The notes: generated from the sequence alone by a model not told the origin. A DNA stretch of 39,876 bases from Bradymonadales bacterium (GCA_016931535.1 JAFGEP010000035.1:1-39876), one strand, 5' to 3'; shown: positions 7,815 to 16,609, counted from the first letter of the stretch. A program made the numbers and translations.

Positions 7815-9241
7815 TCGCCGTTGCCGACCACGACGGCCCCCTCCTCGAAGGAGGTGTTGGACTGGACCACCAGGCTGTCGGTGATGCGCCGGCTGCTCAG
7901 AAACAGGTGGGTGTAGGCCAGGTCCACCGCCAGGTGCTGCCGTGGCGCCAGCAGGGTCAGCCCCACACAGGGGGCGACCTTTTCCAGGTCCATCTGGAAG
8001 ACGTTGAGCCGCTGGTCCGGTATGGCCGACTGCTCGTACAGCAGTCCTCCCCTTACCTTCAGCAGGTCTCGCAGGATCTCGACCTCGCCTCCCAGGTGCA
8101 CCGAGATGGTGTCTTCCCAGCCCATGACCATCTCGACCGGGCGCACCACGAACTCGTCGATGGCCGGCAAGCCGGTGAGGACGATCCCTTGCGGCTCGAA
8201 GGTGATGGCGTCGTGGACCGACCAGTCCTGCCAGACCACGTTCAGCTCCACATCCCACGTCGGTTGGTGGTAGCGGACTCCCGAGCGGATGGAGGTCGGC
8301 AGATTGAACCCGCTGATCACCCGCTGGCCGCTCACCTGTGCCGAGTCGAACAGAGGATGCAGCGGCAGCCGCATCTCGACCGTGGCATCCCGGTCCTCGA
8401 TCCGGGCGGGCAGCTGCACGGACAACCCGAGCTCCAACCCCTTGTACACCTCGGCCACCACCCCGACATTGCCGGTGGGGGTGAAGGGGTCCACCAGGTG
8501 GATGCCCAACAACGCGTCCCAGTCGCTGTCCTCGGGTTGCCCCACCACGCCTGGCCAGGCGCTGGCGATCGTGTAGCTCAGGCTGTCGAAGTAGATGTTC
8601 TGGAAACCGGCCCCCACGCTCAGCCAGTCCAGTATCTGCACGGCCACCGCCAGCTCCATCACCATCGAGAGCGATTGCCCGTTCTCCACCGCCGAGTATC
8701 TCTGGGGTCCGTCGAGCGGATAGTTGTAGCGATATCCCATGGGAGGAAACAGGCCCAACCCCACCGTGATCCGCTCCAGCCCCAGATCCCAGGTGGCGAT
8801 GAGCGACGGGAGCAGGTCCGGCCCCTTGCTGTTGTGGACCTCGGGGTAGACCAGCAGATCTCCGTTCGGCTGCTCGCTGGGTGCGCGCAGAAAGGAGGAG
8901 CCGAACCGGTTCACCACCAGGTCGGCGGTGATATGCCAGCCTTCCAGCTCGGCCAGGGCCGCGGGGTTGTACCAGATGGCCCATGGGCCGCCCCCCTCCA
9001 CGACCGTCGCCCCGGCCCGGCCGGTGGCGCGGATCCCCTGGAGGGGCAGAAACAGCCCGGAGGCCCGTGCCGCCCCCCCCGACAGGATCAGCAGGCTCAT
9101 GACGACCAGCAGGGCGAACGAGACCGTGAAGAACCGACCGTCCGATCCGCCGCTGGCCTCGATGCTCCTGCCGCTCTGCCTCTGCCCTTCCCCTCCCGCT
9201 GGCCGTGACCGGTCGCGTCGATTGTGCCCTTGGTTCATCAT
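7763..9241 (-). CDS. FadL/OmpP1-type outer-membrane protein
   Basis: FadL-family barrels carry long-chain fatty acids and other hydrophobic compounds across the outer membrane. This protein (492 aa from the ATG at 9241, second ATG at 9238) has a hydrophobic signal segment (VSFALLVVMSLLILSGGAARA, given here in part) after an unusually long, basic 36-residue N-region. The mature start follows with SGLFLPLQGIRATGRAGATV and then PWAIWYNPAAL, the FadL N-terminal hatch signature. Many amphipathic strands follow. The C-terminus is GLGVEVWF, ending in the Phe expected for BAM-dependent barrel insertion. AGAGGT sits immediately before the ATG pair. Frames open further upstream to 9427 but no signal supports them. 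It follows the 1120-aa lipoprotein gene by 182 bp on the same strand, so they may share a transcript. Confidence 0.85.
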   Translation of the reverse strand: MMNQGHNRRDRSRPAGGEGQRQSGRSIEASGGSDGRFFTVSFALLVVMSLLILSGGAARASGLFLPLQGIRATGRAGATVVEGGGPWAIWYNPAALAELEGWHITADLVVNRFGSSFLRAPSEQPNGDLLVYPEVHNSKGPDLLPSLIATWDLGLERITVGLGLFPPMGYRYNYPLDGPQRYSAVENGQSLSMVMELAVAVQILDWLSVGAGFQNIYFDSLSYTIASAWPGVVGQPEDSDWDALLGIHLVDPFTPTGNVGVVAEVYKGLELGLSVQLPARIEDRDATVEMRLPLHPLFDSAQVSGQRVISGFNLPTSIRSGVRYHQPTWDVELNVVWQDWSVHDAITFEPQGIVLTGLPAIDEFVVRPVEMVMGWEDTISVHLGGEVEILRDLLKVRGGLLYEQSAIPDQRLNVFQMDLEKVAPCVGLTLLAPRQHLAVDLAYTHLFLSSRRITDSLVVQSNTSFEEGAVVVGNGDYSGSFDLFGLGVEVWF

Positions 9242-9423
9242 ACCTCTTTGGTTGGAACCCTCCGGCGATCCGCTCGCCCGTTCCGTCTCGAGCCCCACGG
9301 CTCCGATTGCGTCTCGCGCCCCCTTCACGATCCGGTCACCTCGCGCCCTGCGCGTCACCTCCCCAATGGTCCCCAAGGAACCGCACCAGGATGGCGACGG
9401 CCGCCGGGCGCCTGCAGGCCCCC

Positions 9424-12400
9424 TCACGGCTCGGACCCCGCCGGACCTCCTCGTCCCTGGATCAGGCCGATCAACCTCTCCAGCCCTCGCACGTCGTCCC
9501 GGATGAACCGGACCAGCGCTCCCATGATCTCTCCCAGATCGGCGGCGCTGCAGGGATCGGCGGAGCCTGGCGCCATCCGGTGGATATCGCGCACGACCCG
9601 GATCAACACCGACAGCGGGCTGTCCTTTGGTGCGTACTCGGCCAGAGTGCGGCGGATCAGGTCCAGACCGGCATCCTGGTCGTCCAGCTCGAGCATCCTT
9701 CCGACCAGGGTCGCCAGGTGGCTGACCAGCGGCAGGTCGGGGGTCGAGGACACGGCGAAGGAGCGCTGGGGATCGAGGACATGGGCCAGCAAGCGGGCAA
9801 CCTCCGGGTAGCCGAGCTGGTCGGTGGTCACAAACAGGAGGGAGTAGAGCAGCTTGAGACCGGCAGATGGCGCCGCCTCGTCCGCCTCCATGAGGAAGAG
9901 GAGCAGATCCTCGACCAGCGCCATCTCCTCCGGATCCGAGCGTACCTCGCGCAACAGCTCGACCAGGGCGGCAAAACCCCGGGAGGTCAGCAGATCCTCG
10001 AAGTACTGGGGGTAGTCCGCCTGCATCTTCTGGTGGAAAACCCCCTCCTCCCGCAACCGGCTGGTCTGCCGGTGGGCATGGGCCGCTGCCACGCTGCCCA
10101 GGGCGGGGCCGCCTCGATCCGCAAAATGGCCGCGGCCCTCGGCGTCCTCCTCCAGCTCCAGGAGCAGATCGACCAGGGTATCCGCTGCCCGTTCCCAGGC
10201 CGCCTCGGTCTCCGGATCAGCCTGGACCGCCTGGTCGAGGGCATCGAGCGCGCCTTTGAGCAGGTAGAAGCGGGTCATGGGGGTTGGCTGGCCATCCCCA
10301 CGCAGAGCCGTCGTTTCTCCGCGCCGGTTCGCCAGCCCTGCTCCCGGTGTCAACGCCCGAGCCGCAAGCTCCTGGATCACCTCGTGAAACGGCTTGTCGA
10401 TGCTCAACGGGACCGACAGGAGCGCCCCGGCCAGCTCGACCAGCGTGGGCGCCAGCCGGTCGTCCCGGAAGATCTGCACCAGAGCGGGCTCGTATCGCCT
10501 CATCCCCGAGTAGGGGAGGTCGGCCCAGGTGCCATCGGCGATCTGGTAGGACTGGCTGGGTTCGGGATAGTACCGGTACATGTCGCCCACCATCCTCCCC
10601 AGAAGCGGTGTCAACTCCCGGTCGCTGAGCGGTTTCAGAAGCGGATAAAGCGCCTCCAGGGCGCCGACCGCCTCGGCGGCGATGAGGGAGTCCACCACGT
10701 TGTGGCTGAAGACGAAGCCCTCGCCGTCGAGGGGAGGGGCCAGCCGCACCACCAACGGTCCGCCCCGGATCACGTACTCCGGCAAGTTGAAGAAGCGCAA
10801 GGTCTGGTTGGCGGTGGGACACTCGTCCAGGTGGACCCCGATCTGGTCGCTCAGGGTCACCACGATGTCCACCACCAGCTCGGCGAAATCGCCCTCGGTC
10901 TCGGCCAACCCCAGCAGCTCGGCCAGCAGCCTGACGGATGACAAGAGCTCGTCCTGCTCGAAAAGCTCCATGTTGACGTAATCGATCAGGCAGAAGTTGC
11001 CCACCACGCTGTCGAAGAAGGAGGCCGCCGTGTCCGGCACCCAGATGATCGGTCCCAGGTCCTCGATGAACGGCTCCCCATCCTCGCTGAAAGCCACCGA
11101 CTCGATCACCATCTGGTAGGGGGTCTCGGAGGCGACATAGATCAGGTGCACCAGCCTCTGGCTCAAGCTGATGCTGGCTGGACCGGTTACGGCGTCATGG
11201 TCGGTGGGAACCTCGAAGATCTCGTCGCGCGGGATCGTGCGCAGACAATGATACCGATCCAGGGTACCCCCCGATGTGGTCGCCAGGCAGAGGTCGGCCG
11301 CCTGGAAGTAAGGGCTGTCCGGTATATAGGCGATATGCTGTTTGGAGTAGCTCATGAGATCATCCATCGCCTCGAACAGCATGGCAAACACCGGATCCTC
11401 CATCCCCTCCAGCAAGGCGGCGAGTAGCCCTTCGGTCGCCATCGCCTCGTCGAGATAGGGCAACACGTCGTCGACCAGGGCGTTGTCCGGTTCCATCTGG
11501 CAGCCGATCTCCTCGACGATGTCCCCGGCGTCCTGGATGACCAGCAACAGGGTCGCCACCAGCTCCTCGTGGTCGGTGAGCAGGATCGCCAGCCCCTCGG
11601 CAAGCTCCGGCAACCAGTCGAAGTCCAGCAGCTCGAAGGCGGCATCGGTCAGATCCAGAAGAGGGGTCGCCGCTGTGAACCGCGGAAACTCCCCGCTTCG
11701 GTCCAGCTCCCCTAGCAACCCGTCCAGACCCTTGGACAGGTCGGACAGCAGACCTTCCCCTACCAGGTCGGGAAGCCGGCGGACCAGGTAGCCAACCGCC
11801 GTCCAGTTCAGGTCCACGTACTGGTAGATCAGGTCGTCGCGAGGATCGCGCGCTCGCCCCAGATCGTCCCGAAAGACCACCACTCCCGGCGCGATCGCCT
11901 CCGATCGGAAGGGGGTGCCAAAGGGCGCCACCCAGAACGGCTGGCCGCTCGAGCCCCCAAAAAGGCCCTCCGCGTCGATGTCAGCCAGGTCGTCCCCATC
12001 ATCGTCCCGAAAGAGGTAGTTCAGGCTGCCCTGATCGGTTCGGGCCACCGCCGCCAACCCCCGGAGATCCAGCCGGACCGCCCAGGCCTGGCTCGGATCG
12101 GATGGGGCAGCGAACCTAAGATCCTCCTGCAACAGCAGCTCGCTGAGCAGCACCATGGTCCGGTAGCGGTCGGCCGGATCGGCCGGGTCCAGGAGGCGAT
12201 CGCGGGCGCTCAGCAGCAACCGGCGAAAGATGTCGTTCTCCTCGAGAGCGGGCTGGCCATCGCCGCTCAATCCGTCGTGCTCCCTCACCAGGTCGGTGGC
12301 GACTGTGGCCAGGTCGGACAAGCGGTCGAAGCGCGCGACCCGATCCAGCAAGGCGACGGTGGCATCGGGGTGCAAGAAGTCTCGGCGAACCTTCAGAGTC

Positions 12401-12786
12401 CGGCTCCAGGCCGCCAGAAGCGGCTCACTGGACTGCACCTCTTCCAGGACGAAGGCGACCTTCCGGATCAGGTCGGGCAAGCTGTCGTCGTCCCACAAGG
12501 GAAGCAGATCCAGGAGAAACCCCTTGACGGCATCGCCCTGGTCCGCCGGTATCATGGTGTCGATCGCCCGGACGAAGTGCTCCTCTTGCGCCAGAAAAGC
12601 CGCGGCCTTGGCCTCTGCCTGGTCCGGGCTCCGTCGGAGGTCTCGAAGAAAGATGGCGAAAAGCTCCTCCCCCAACGTCCCTCGTTCCATCGTCGGCCGA
12701 GTCAGATCCAGAGGCTCGGTACAGGCGGTGAGGAAAAGAGGAACAGCCAGCAGAACAACCAAGGGTTCCAGTCGGATCCGGGGCAC
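9424..12786 (-). CDS. Large helical lipoprotein of unknown function, 1120 aa
   Basis: The GTG at 12784-12786 is preceded by AGGGAGG at a 6-nt spacing, a strong ribosome site that fixes the start. The N-terminus is a classical lipoprotein signal with lipobox LTAC (Cys22). The rest looks mostly alpha-helical, with many leucine-rich helices such as LLSELLLQEDL and LLVIQDAGDIVEEIG. It contains one acidic calcium-loop-like stretch DDDGDDLADID (about 262-272). Few aromatic strands are seen, so it is not a barrel. Similar giant unnamed lipoproteins are common in Bradymonadota and myxobacteria, and I know of no assigned function. It lies directly upstream of the FadL-like gene, so a role in envelope transport is possible. 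A TATACT box (complement of 12818-12823) lies about 35 bp upstream, without a good -35. Confidence 0.8.
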   Translation of the reverse strand: MPRIRLEPLVVLLAVPLFLTACTEPLDLTRPTMERGTLGEELFAIFLRDLRRSPDQAEAKAAAFLAQEEHFVRAIDTMIPADQGDAVKGFLLDLLPLWDDDSLPDLIRKVAFVLEEVQSSEPLLAAWSRTLKVRRDFLHPDATVALLDRVARFDRLSDLATVATDLVREHDGLSGDGQPALEENDIFRRLLLSARDRLLDPADPADRYRTMVLLSELLLQEDLRFAAPSDPSQAWAVRLDLRGLAAVARTDQGSLNYLFRDDDGDDLADIDAEGLFGGSSGQPFWVAPFGTPFRSEAIAPGVVVFRDDLGRARDPRDDLIYQYVDLNWTAVGYLVRRLPDLVGEGLLSDLSKGLDGLLGELDRSGEFPRFTAATPLLDLTDAAFELLDFDWLPELAEGLAILLTDHEELVATLLLVIQDAGDIVEEIGCQMEPDNALVDDVLPYLDEAMATEGLLAALLEGMEDPVFAMLFEAMDDLMSYSKQHIAYIPDSPYFQAADLCLATTSGGTLDRYHCLRTIPRDEIFEVPTDHDAVTGPASISLSQRLVHLIYVASETPYQMVIESVAFSEDGEPFIEDLGPIIWVPDTAASFFDSVVGNFCLIDYVNMELFEQDELLSSVRLLAELLGLAETEGDFAELVVDIVVTLSDQIGVHLDECPTANQTLRFFNLPEYVIRGGPLVVRLAPPLDGEGFVFSHNVVDSLIAAEAVGALEALYPLLKPLSDRELTPLLGRMVGDMYRYYPEPSQSYQIADGTWADLPYSGMRRYEPALVQIFRDDRLAPTLVELAGALLSVPLSIDKPFHEVIQELAARALTPGAGLANRRGETTALRGDGQPTPMTRFYLLKGALDALDQAVQADPETEAAWERAADTLVDLLLELEEDAEGRGHFADRGGPALGSVAAAHAHRQTSRLREEGVFHQKMQADYPQYFEDLLTSRGFAALVELLREVRSDPEEMALVEDLLLFLMEADEAAPSAGLKLLYSLLFVTTDQLGYPEVARLLAHVLDPQRSFAVSSTPDLPLVSHLATLVGRMLELDDQDAGLDLIRRTLAEYAPKDSPLSVLIRVVRDIHRMAPGSADPCSAADLGEIMGALVRFIRDDVRGLERLIGLIQGRGGPAGSEP

Positions 12787-12902
12787 GGTGGACCTCCCTG
12801 CTCGTTTGATCGGCAGGAGTATAACCGATTCGCGTCGATTCGCACCGACTACGTGCAGGGAATCTCTCTGATCCGTTGACTACCGAAATCCTGGCTAAAC
12901 TT

Positions 12903-12928
12903 CCGGATGGGACATGGTAGCCGGATGG
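12903..12928. repeat. Short direct repeat CCGGATGG x2
   Basis: The octamer CCGGATGG occurs at 12903-12910 and again at 12921-12928, 18 bp apart, in the 179-bp gap between the kinase stop and the lipoprotein start. The spacing is close to two helical turns, as for a dimeric regulator site, but chance is not excluded. Confidence 0.22.
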
Positions 12929-12965
12929 AGGATTGGCCAGATCGAAGAGGGTGCTCGCTTGTCGC

Positions 12966-14036
12966 TCAGAATCCACCCACGAAGGTGAGAATGATCAGGA
13001 CAATCAGCACCAGGATACCGGCCCCCAAGAGGATACTCTTGGCCCAGGCGGCAAAGGCGGCCGGTCCCAGACCGACGAACAGCCCGATGAGCAGCAAGCC
13101 TCCGGCGACACCGAAGACCTTGAGGGTCGTGATCCGCCTGGACCGAGGCCGCACCTGGGTGCTCTGGCGCTTTTTTTCGGCCATCCGGCCCTGCTGGCCG
13201 CCTGAGATCAGTGCCCCCTCCGCCATCTCCTTGCCCTCACCGGCTTCCGACAGCCCTTCGTCCAGCATGCGCAAGGCGTCCGCTGCCGACTGAGGGCGGT
13301 CCTCGGCCGCTGGTTCCAGCAGCGCTTCCAGCAGGTTGGCCAGGGGATCGGGCAAGTTCAGAGAGTCTCGAAAGAGGATCTTCAACCGTTTGTTGGGGAA
13401 GCTGTCCGGTTCGCGTCCGCTGAAGGCGCACAGCAGAGTGGCCCCCAGAGAGTACAGGTCGCTGGCCGGCGAGGCGATCCCCTTGAGCATCTCGGGAGCC
13501 ATGTAGCCCAAGGTTCCGACGATCGTGCCGCTGGCCTCGCCTTTCAGCAGCGCCTTGCCGCAGACCGCGCCGAAGTCTACCAGGATCGGACCCGAGTGGG
13601 TCAGGATGATGTTGTCCGGCTTGATGTCTCTGTGGATGACCGGAGGATGCAGCCCGTGCAGGTAGCGTAGGGCGTCGAGCAGGTTTCTGGCCAGCTGCTC
13701 GGCCTCTCGATCGTCGAAGCGCAGACCCTTCTGCACCGCCTCGGCCAGGTTTTCGCCTCTCACGTACTGCTGGACCAGGTAGGGCATGCCGTCGTCACAC
13801 AAGCCGCTATCCAACAGGCGCGGGATGGCTGGATGGTGGAGGTGGGCCAGGACCCCCATCTCGCGCTGGAACAGCTCCATCGCCTTGTCATCGATGATGT
13901 GGTCCAGCTTCAGGCACTTGATGGCCACCCGATTCCCCTCCGGGTCGGCCGCCAGGAACATCTGGCCGTGGCGACCCTCTCCCAGGACATCGAGAATCTG
14001 GTAGGAGCCGATCTTCGTTGTCGTCCTGTCTGCCAT
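12966..14036 (-). CDS. Membrane-anchored Ser/Thr protein kinase with C-terminal helical hairpin
   Basis: This is a compact Hanks-type kinase of 356 residues. The catalytic domain (about 10-270) is complete: glycine loop GEGRHG (19-24), Lys40 in VAIKCLK, helix-C Glu59, HRDIKPDN (135-142), DFG 154-156 and YMAPEML. A linker of about 30 residues follows. The C-terminus consists of two adjacent hydrophobic helices (VFGVAGGLLLIGLFVGLG and the segment SILLGAGILVLIVLIILTF) separated by only a few residues. The protein is therefore tethered with the kinase in the cytoplasm and has essentially no extracytoplasmic sensor domain, unlike the PEGA kinase. The ATG at 14036 has only a weak AAGG nearby. It lies 62 bp downstream of a small membrane protein gene on the same strand, probably the same operon. 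Confidence 0.92.
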   Translation of the reverse strand: MADRTTTKIGSYQILDVLGEGRHGQMFLAADPEGNRVAIKCLKLDHIIDDKAMELFQREMGVLAHLHHPAIPRLLDSGLCDDGMPYLVQQYVRGENLAEAVQKGLRFDDREAEQLARNLLDALRYLHGLHPPVIHRDIKPDNIILTHSGPILVDFGAVCGKALLKGEASGTIVGTLGYMAPEMLKGIASPASDLYSLGATLLCAFSGREPDSFPNKRLKILFRDSLNLPDPLANLLEALLEPAAEDRPQSAADALRMLDEGLSEAGEGKEMAEGALISGGQQGRMAEKKRQSTQVRPRSRRITTLKVFGVAGGLLLIGLFVGLGPAAFAAWAKSILLGAGILVLIVLIILTFVGGF

Positions 14037-14083
14037 CGACCTTCTGTGTCTTGACTGGTGGCTGCCTGCTTATGCGATCCGGA

Positions 14084-14097
14084 TCCCCGAAAGGGGA
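14084..14097. other. Compact hairpin after the small membrane protein gene
   Basis: TCCCC (14084-14088) and GGGGA (14093-14097) form a 5-bp stem with the four-base loop GAAA read on the plus strand, or TTTC in the minus-strand transcript. It begins one base past the stop codon of the 172-aa gene and lies before the kinase gene. It could be an mRNA processing or attenuation element. There is no T-tract. Confidence 0.25.
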
Positions 14098-14098
14098 C

Positions 14099-14617
14099 TC
14101 AGCCGGCCATACGAAACGGCTCCCGTCCCGGTAGATCCACCGTCAAGGTAGCACCGTTGGTGGTCCCCGTCCATCCACGCCCATCGGGGGAGTAGATGAG
14201 AACGGCCGCGTTGGCGTCGGTGGTACCCTCGGGTAGGAACTGGACGGCCACCACGTGGGATCCGGTCCTTCGCTGGAGGCGAAGGGCCATTGTCTTCATG
14301 AGGGTGAACAGCTCGGTGTCTTCCGGCTCCCCTCCGGACACGGTGAGCACCAGCCGGCTGCGCTGATTGGCATGGATGGTCTCCATGCTGACGACGGTCA
14401 AGTCACTCCTCAGCCCTGTGGGTTGACCAGCCGGATCCATGCGGACGAACTTTCCGGGAAGGCAGGAGTACCCGGGGACCGGCCCTCGGGTGACCCGCCG
14501 GGCAGCATCCTCCCACCGCTTGCCGGCCACTTGTCCCCGCCTTCCGAGGTACAGGAAGAAAAGGGCAGACAGTGCCAGGATGAAGAAGATGGTCATGCCA
14601 TCGGACACGGTTCGCAT
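14099..14617 (-). CDS. Small single-helix membrane protein of unknown function
   Basis: The product (172 aa, or slightly shorter) begins with one hydrophobic helix (MTIFFILALSALFFLYLG, residues 8-25) followed by RRGQ, an N-out/C-in or signal-anchor arrangement that cannot be settled from sequence. The remainder is a soluble domain with alternating strands and helices (RLVLTVSGGEPEDTELFTL, given partly, and AAVLIYSPDGRGWTG). I do not recognise the family. The start is ambiguous: ATG at 14617 has AGGGG touching it, an in-frame GTG three codons later has that site at about 9 nt, and a second ATG lies at codon 8. It precedes the kinase gene by 62 bp, so the two are likely co-expressed. Confidence 0.62.
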   Translation of the reverse strand: MRTVSDGMTIFFILALSALFFLYLGRRGQVAGKRWEDAARRVTRGPVPGYSCLPGKFVRMDPAGQPTGLRSDLTVVSMETIHANQRSRLVLTVSGGEPEDTELFTLMKTMALRLQRRTGSHVVAVQFLPEGTTDANAAVLIYSPDGRGWTGTTNGATLTVDLPGREPFRMAG

Positions 14618-14806
14618 CCCCTGCGTTGACCGGAATCCTCCACTTGCCCGGCCAGCGGCGCGGCACTGGTAAGCGCCGCTCGCGGCTGTCCGCTCGGAAA
14701 CGGGGTTCGGGGTGACCCGTGGGAAACTGGCCTCCAGCGGCCCTCAGCGAGGGGCAAAGGCGTGATCGAGCCGCCGGAGGTGGCGGATGGAAAGTGACAG
14801 TAGGAC

Positions 14807-14835
14807 TTGAATCCCTCGAGCATCGCGAGTAGTGT
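14807..14835 (+). promoter_or_regulatory. Putative promoter of the aldolase gene
   Basis: TTGAAT (14807-14812) and TAGTGT (14830-14835) are separated by 17 bp. Transcription would begin near 14842, giving a leader of about 48 nt. The rest of the 272-bp gap to the divergent small membrane protein gene shows no convincing coding sequence or tRNA. Confidence 0.33.
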
Positions 14836-14889
14836 AGCCCCCACTGATTCGGTCTCCATATCAACGCCTAGCGCTCAAAGAGGTTGATC

Positions 14890-15837
14890 ATGCCCGTGAT
14901 TACAGCAAAGGACGTGAAGGTTCCAGCCAATGTGTCTCCCGCGGCCAGGGAGCAGTATGTCGAGAACTTCCTGCGGATCACCCGAGGAACAGGAAGACTG
15001 GCGCTGTTCGCCGGTGACCAGAAGATCGAGCACCTCAACGAAGACTTCTATGGCCCCGACATCCCCCTGGACGATGCCGACCCCGAGCACCTGTTCAAGG
15101 TCGCAACCGCTGGCCGACCTGGATGTCTGGCCGCCCAGCTCGGGATGATCGCACACTACGGTCCGGACTACCCCGATGTCAACTACCTGGTCAAGCTCAA
15201 CTCCAAGTCCCACCTGGTCAAGACCAGCCAGAAGGATCCCGCCAGCCTGTGCATGAACACCGTGGACGATGTCCTGGACGTGAAAGAAGCCAGTGGGATC
15301 AACGTCGTCGGGATCGGTTACACCATCTACACCGGCAGCGAATTCGAAGGCGACATGCTCACCGAAGCGGCCCAGGTCATCCACGAGGCCCACATGAACG
15401 GCCTTTTGGCGGTGGTCTGGAACTACCCCAGGGGCAAGGCGGTCACCAACGAGAAGGACGCCAACCTGATCGCCGGCGCCGCAGGGGTCGCCCTCTGCCT
15501 GGGAGCCGACTTCGTCAAGGTCAACTATCCCAAGGGAGAACCCAGCCGAGCCGAGGCGCTCAAACAGGCCGTGCTGGCTGCGGGACGTTGTGGCCTCATC
15601 GTCTCCGGCGGCAGCAGTGTCGATGTCCGCAAGTTCCTCCAGGACCTGTACGACCAGATCCACATCTCCGGAGCTCGAGGCAACGCCACCGGCCGTAACA
15701 TCCACCAGAAGAGCTTCGATGAGGCGGTCCGGATGTGCCAGGCCATCAACTCGATCACCCTGGGTGACAAGGACGTCGATTTCGCGCTGCGCGTCTACCA
15801 GGGCGAGGAGACCTTCGAGCTCGACACCGGGTATTGA
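14890..15837 (+). CDS. Archaeal-type class I fructose-bisphosphate aldolase (DhnA/FbaB family)
   Basis: These Schiff-base aldolases cleave fructose 1,6-bisphosphate to dihydroxyacetone phosphate and glyceraldehyde 3-phosphate in glycolysis and gluconeogenesis. The 315-residue protein shows the family order: early ALFAGDQKIEHLN (38-50), GYTIYTGS (143-150), VVWNYPRGKAV (175-185), the Schiff-base lysine in ADFVKVNYP (Lys210) and a phosphate-binding VSGGSSVD near 237-244. Its length is near that of E. coli FbaB (350) and a little longer than archaeal forms. AAAGAGG ends 6 nt before ATG 14890. The in-frame TTG at 14884 abuts that site and is rejected. It stands alone, divergent from the small membrane protein and followed by a separately promoted gene. 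Exact substrate within the DhnA family cannot be settled from sequence alone. Confidence 0.87.
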   Translation: MPVITAKDVKVPANVSPAAREQYVENFLRITRGTGRLALFAGDQKIEHLNEDFYGPDIPLDDADPEHLFKVATAGRPGCLAAQLGMIAHYGPDYPDVNYLVKLNSKSHLVKTSQKDPASLCMNTVDDVLDVKEASGINVVGIGYTIYTGSEFEGDMLTEAAQVIHEAHMNGLLAVVWNYPRGKAVTNEKDANLIAGAAGVALCLGADFVKVNYPKGEPSRAEALKQAVLAAGRCGLIVSGGSSVDVRKFLQDLYDQIHISGARGNATGRNIHQKSFDEAVRMCQAINSITLGDKDVDFALRVYQGEETFELDTGY

Positions 15838-15861
15838 CGTCCGCTGTCCATCCGGTATGGT
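15834..15861 (+). promoter_or_regulatory. Putative promoter overlapping the aldolase stop codon
   Basis: TTGACG (15834-15839) includes the TGA stop of the aldolase gene. TATGGT (15856-15861) lies 16 bp downstream. A transcript would start near 15868 and reach the ATG at 15956 after about 88 nt. Confidence 0.42.
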
Positions 15862-15955
15862 TCCCACCTTGCGGAACCGACGCACCCGTTTTCTACCCCG
15901 TTCGGCTGAGGTTCCAGCCGCACCTGTTCCCTGTTCACACGAGGAGTTGGCCAAC

Positions 15956-16564
15956 ATGATGAGCTTTCGCCATGTGGATCGCAGCAGTAATCGCTGGCCG
16001 TCGTTCTGCCTTGTCTCCCTGCTGTCCCTCCTGCTCGTCGCTCCCATAGCCATGGCACAGGAAGCTGACGAGCAGGCACAACCTGCCGCCACACTCGACG
16101 AACAACCCGACCAGGGCGTCGCCGAATCGGCACAGACCGGCACGGCCGCTGCCGAAACCGCAACCGAAGCGACCCAGGCCGAGGAAGGCGACAAGGAGGA
16201 GGAGGAGGAGGGACCGGATATCGGCCCTGCGCTGGGGCTTAGCGTGATCGGGGTGACCTCGCTGGTCGGCGGTGTCCTCTACCTGGTCGACTCCGGTGCC
16301 ACCGAGGACGACGCCGATGCCGCCCTGGCCGCAGGCGAGACGCTGCGCGAGCAGAACCTGCGCGACCGTGCCGACAGGGAAATGGTGCTGGGCAGCGTGT
16401 TGACCGCCCTGGGGGTTGCCGCCATCGGCACCGCCACCTACCTGTGGATCATCGCCTACTCCGGCGATGAGGCACCGGAAGAAAGCAGCTCGCCGGATGT
16501 CACCCTGGTGCCTTCCATCGGACCGGACGGCGGTGCCGTCTTCTGGCTGCAAGGAACGTTCTGA
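15956..16564 (+). CDS. Exported protein with acidic linker and two hydrophobic segments
   Basis: I choose the ATG at 15956 because GAGGAG lies 9 nt upstream and it begins a signal peptide (hydrophobic LVSLLSLLLVAP, cleavage after AMA near residue 34). An open frame back to 15590 overlaps the aldolase gene and is not used. The mature N-part (about 35-85) is Gln/Ala/Glu/Thr-rich with a run of Glu (EEEEEG). Two hydrophobic segments follow (ALGLSVIGVTSLVGGVLYLV and GSVLTALGVAAIGTATYLWI), with charged helical residues between them. The end reads DVTLVPSIGPDGGAVFWLQG then TF. This Gly-rich strand ending in Phe resembles the tail of small myxobacterial outer-membrane or envelope proteins. The function is unknown. 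Confidence 0.72.
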   Translation: MMSFRHVDRSSNRWPSFCLVSLLSLLLVAPIAMAQEADEQAQPAATLDEQPDQGVAESAQTGTAAAETATEATQAEEGDKEEEEEGPDIGPALGLSVIGVTSLVGGVLYLVDSGATEDDADAALAAGETLREQNLRDRADREMVLGSVLTALGVAAIGTATYLWIIAYSGDEAPEESSSPDVTLVPSIGPDGGAVFWLQGTF

Positions 16565-16609
16565 CCACCACCGATCCGACCTGGATCCGACCGAAGCGCC
16601 AGATCACAC

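Noticed and set aside
7077..8984. A 635-codon minus-strand open frame across rarA and the FadL-like gene
   Set aside because: It overlaps two supported genes in other frames and has Arg/Gly/Pro-biased composition typical of shadow frames.
7553..9208. A 551-codon plus-strand open frame
   Set aside because: It is antisense to the FadL-like gene and is His/Gln/Arg-rich as expected for a shadow.
9205..10941. A 578-codon plus-strand open frame
   Set aside because: It is antisense to the 1120-residue lipoprotein, which has a lipobox and a strong ribosome site.
14650..14760. GGTTCGGGG stretch that could suggest a tRNA T-arm
   Set aside because: No cloverleaf can be folded and no acceptor stem or anticodon arm is present.
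14593..14859. An 88-codon minus-strand open frame upstream of the small membrane protein
   Set aside because: It overlaps the real gene's start out of frame, lacks any domain signal and covers the likely promoter region.
15590..15955. N-terminal extension of the exported two-helix protein into the aldolase gene
   Set aside because: The extension is a shadow of the aldolase. The signal peptide and ribosome site both place the start at 15956.
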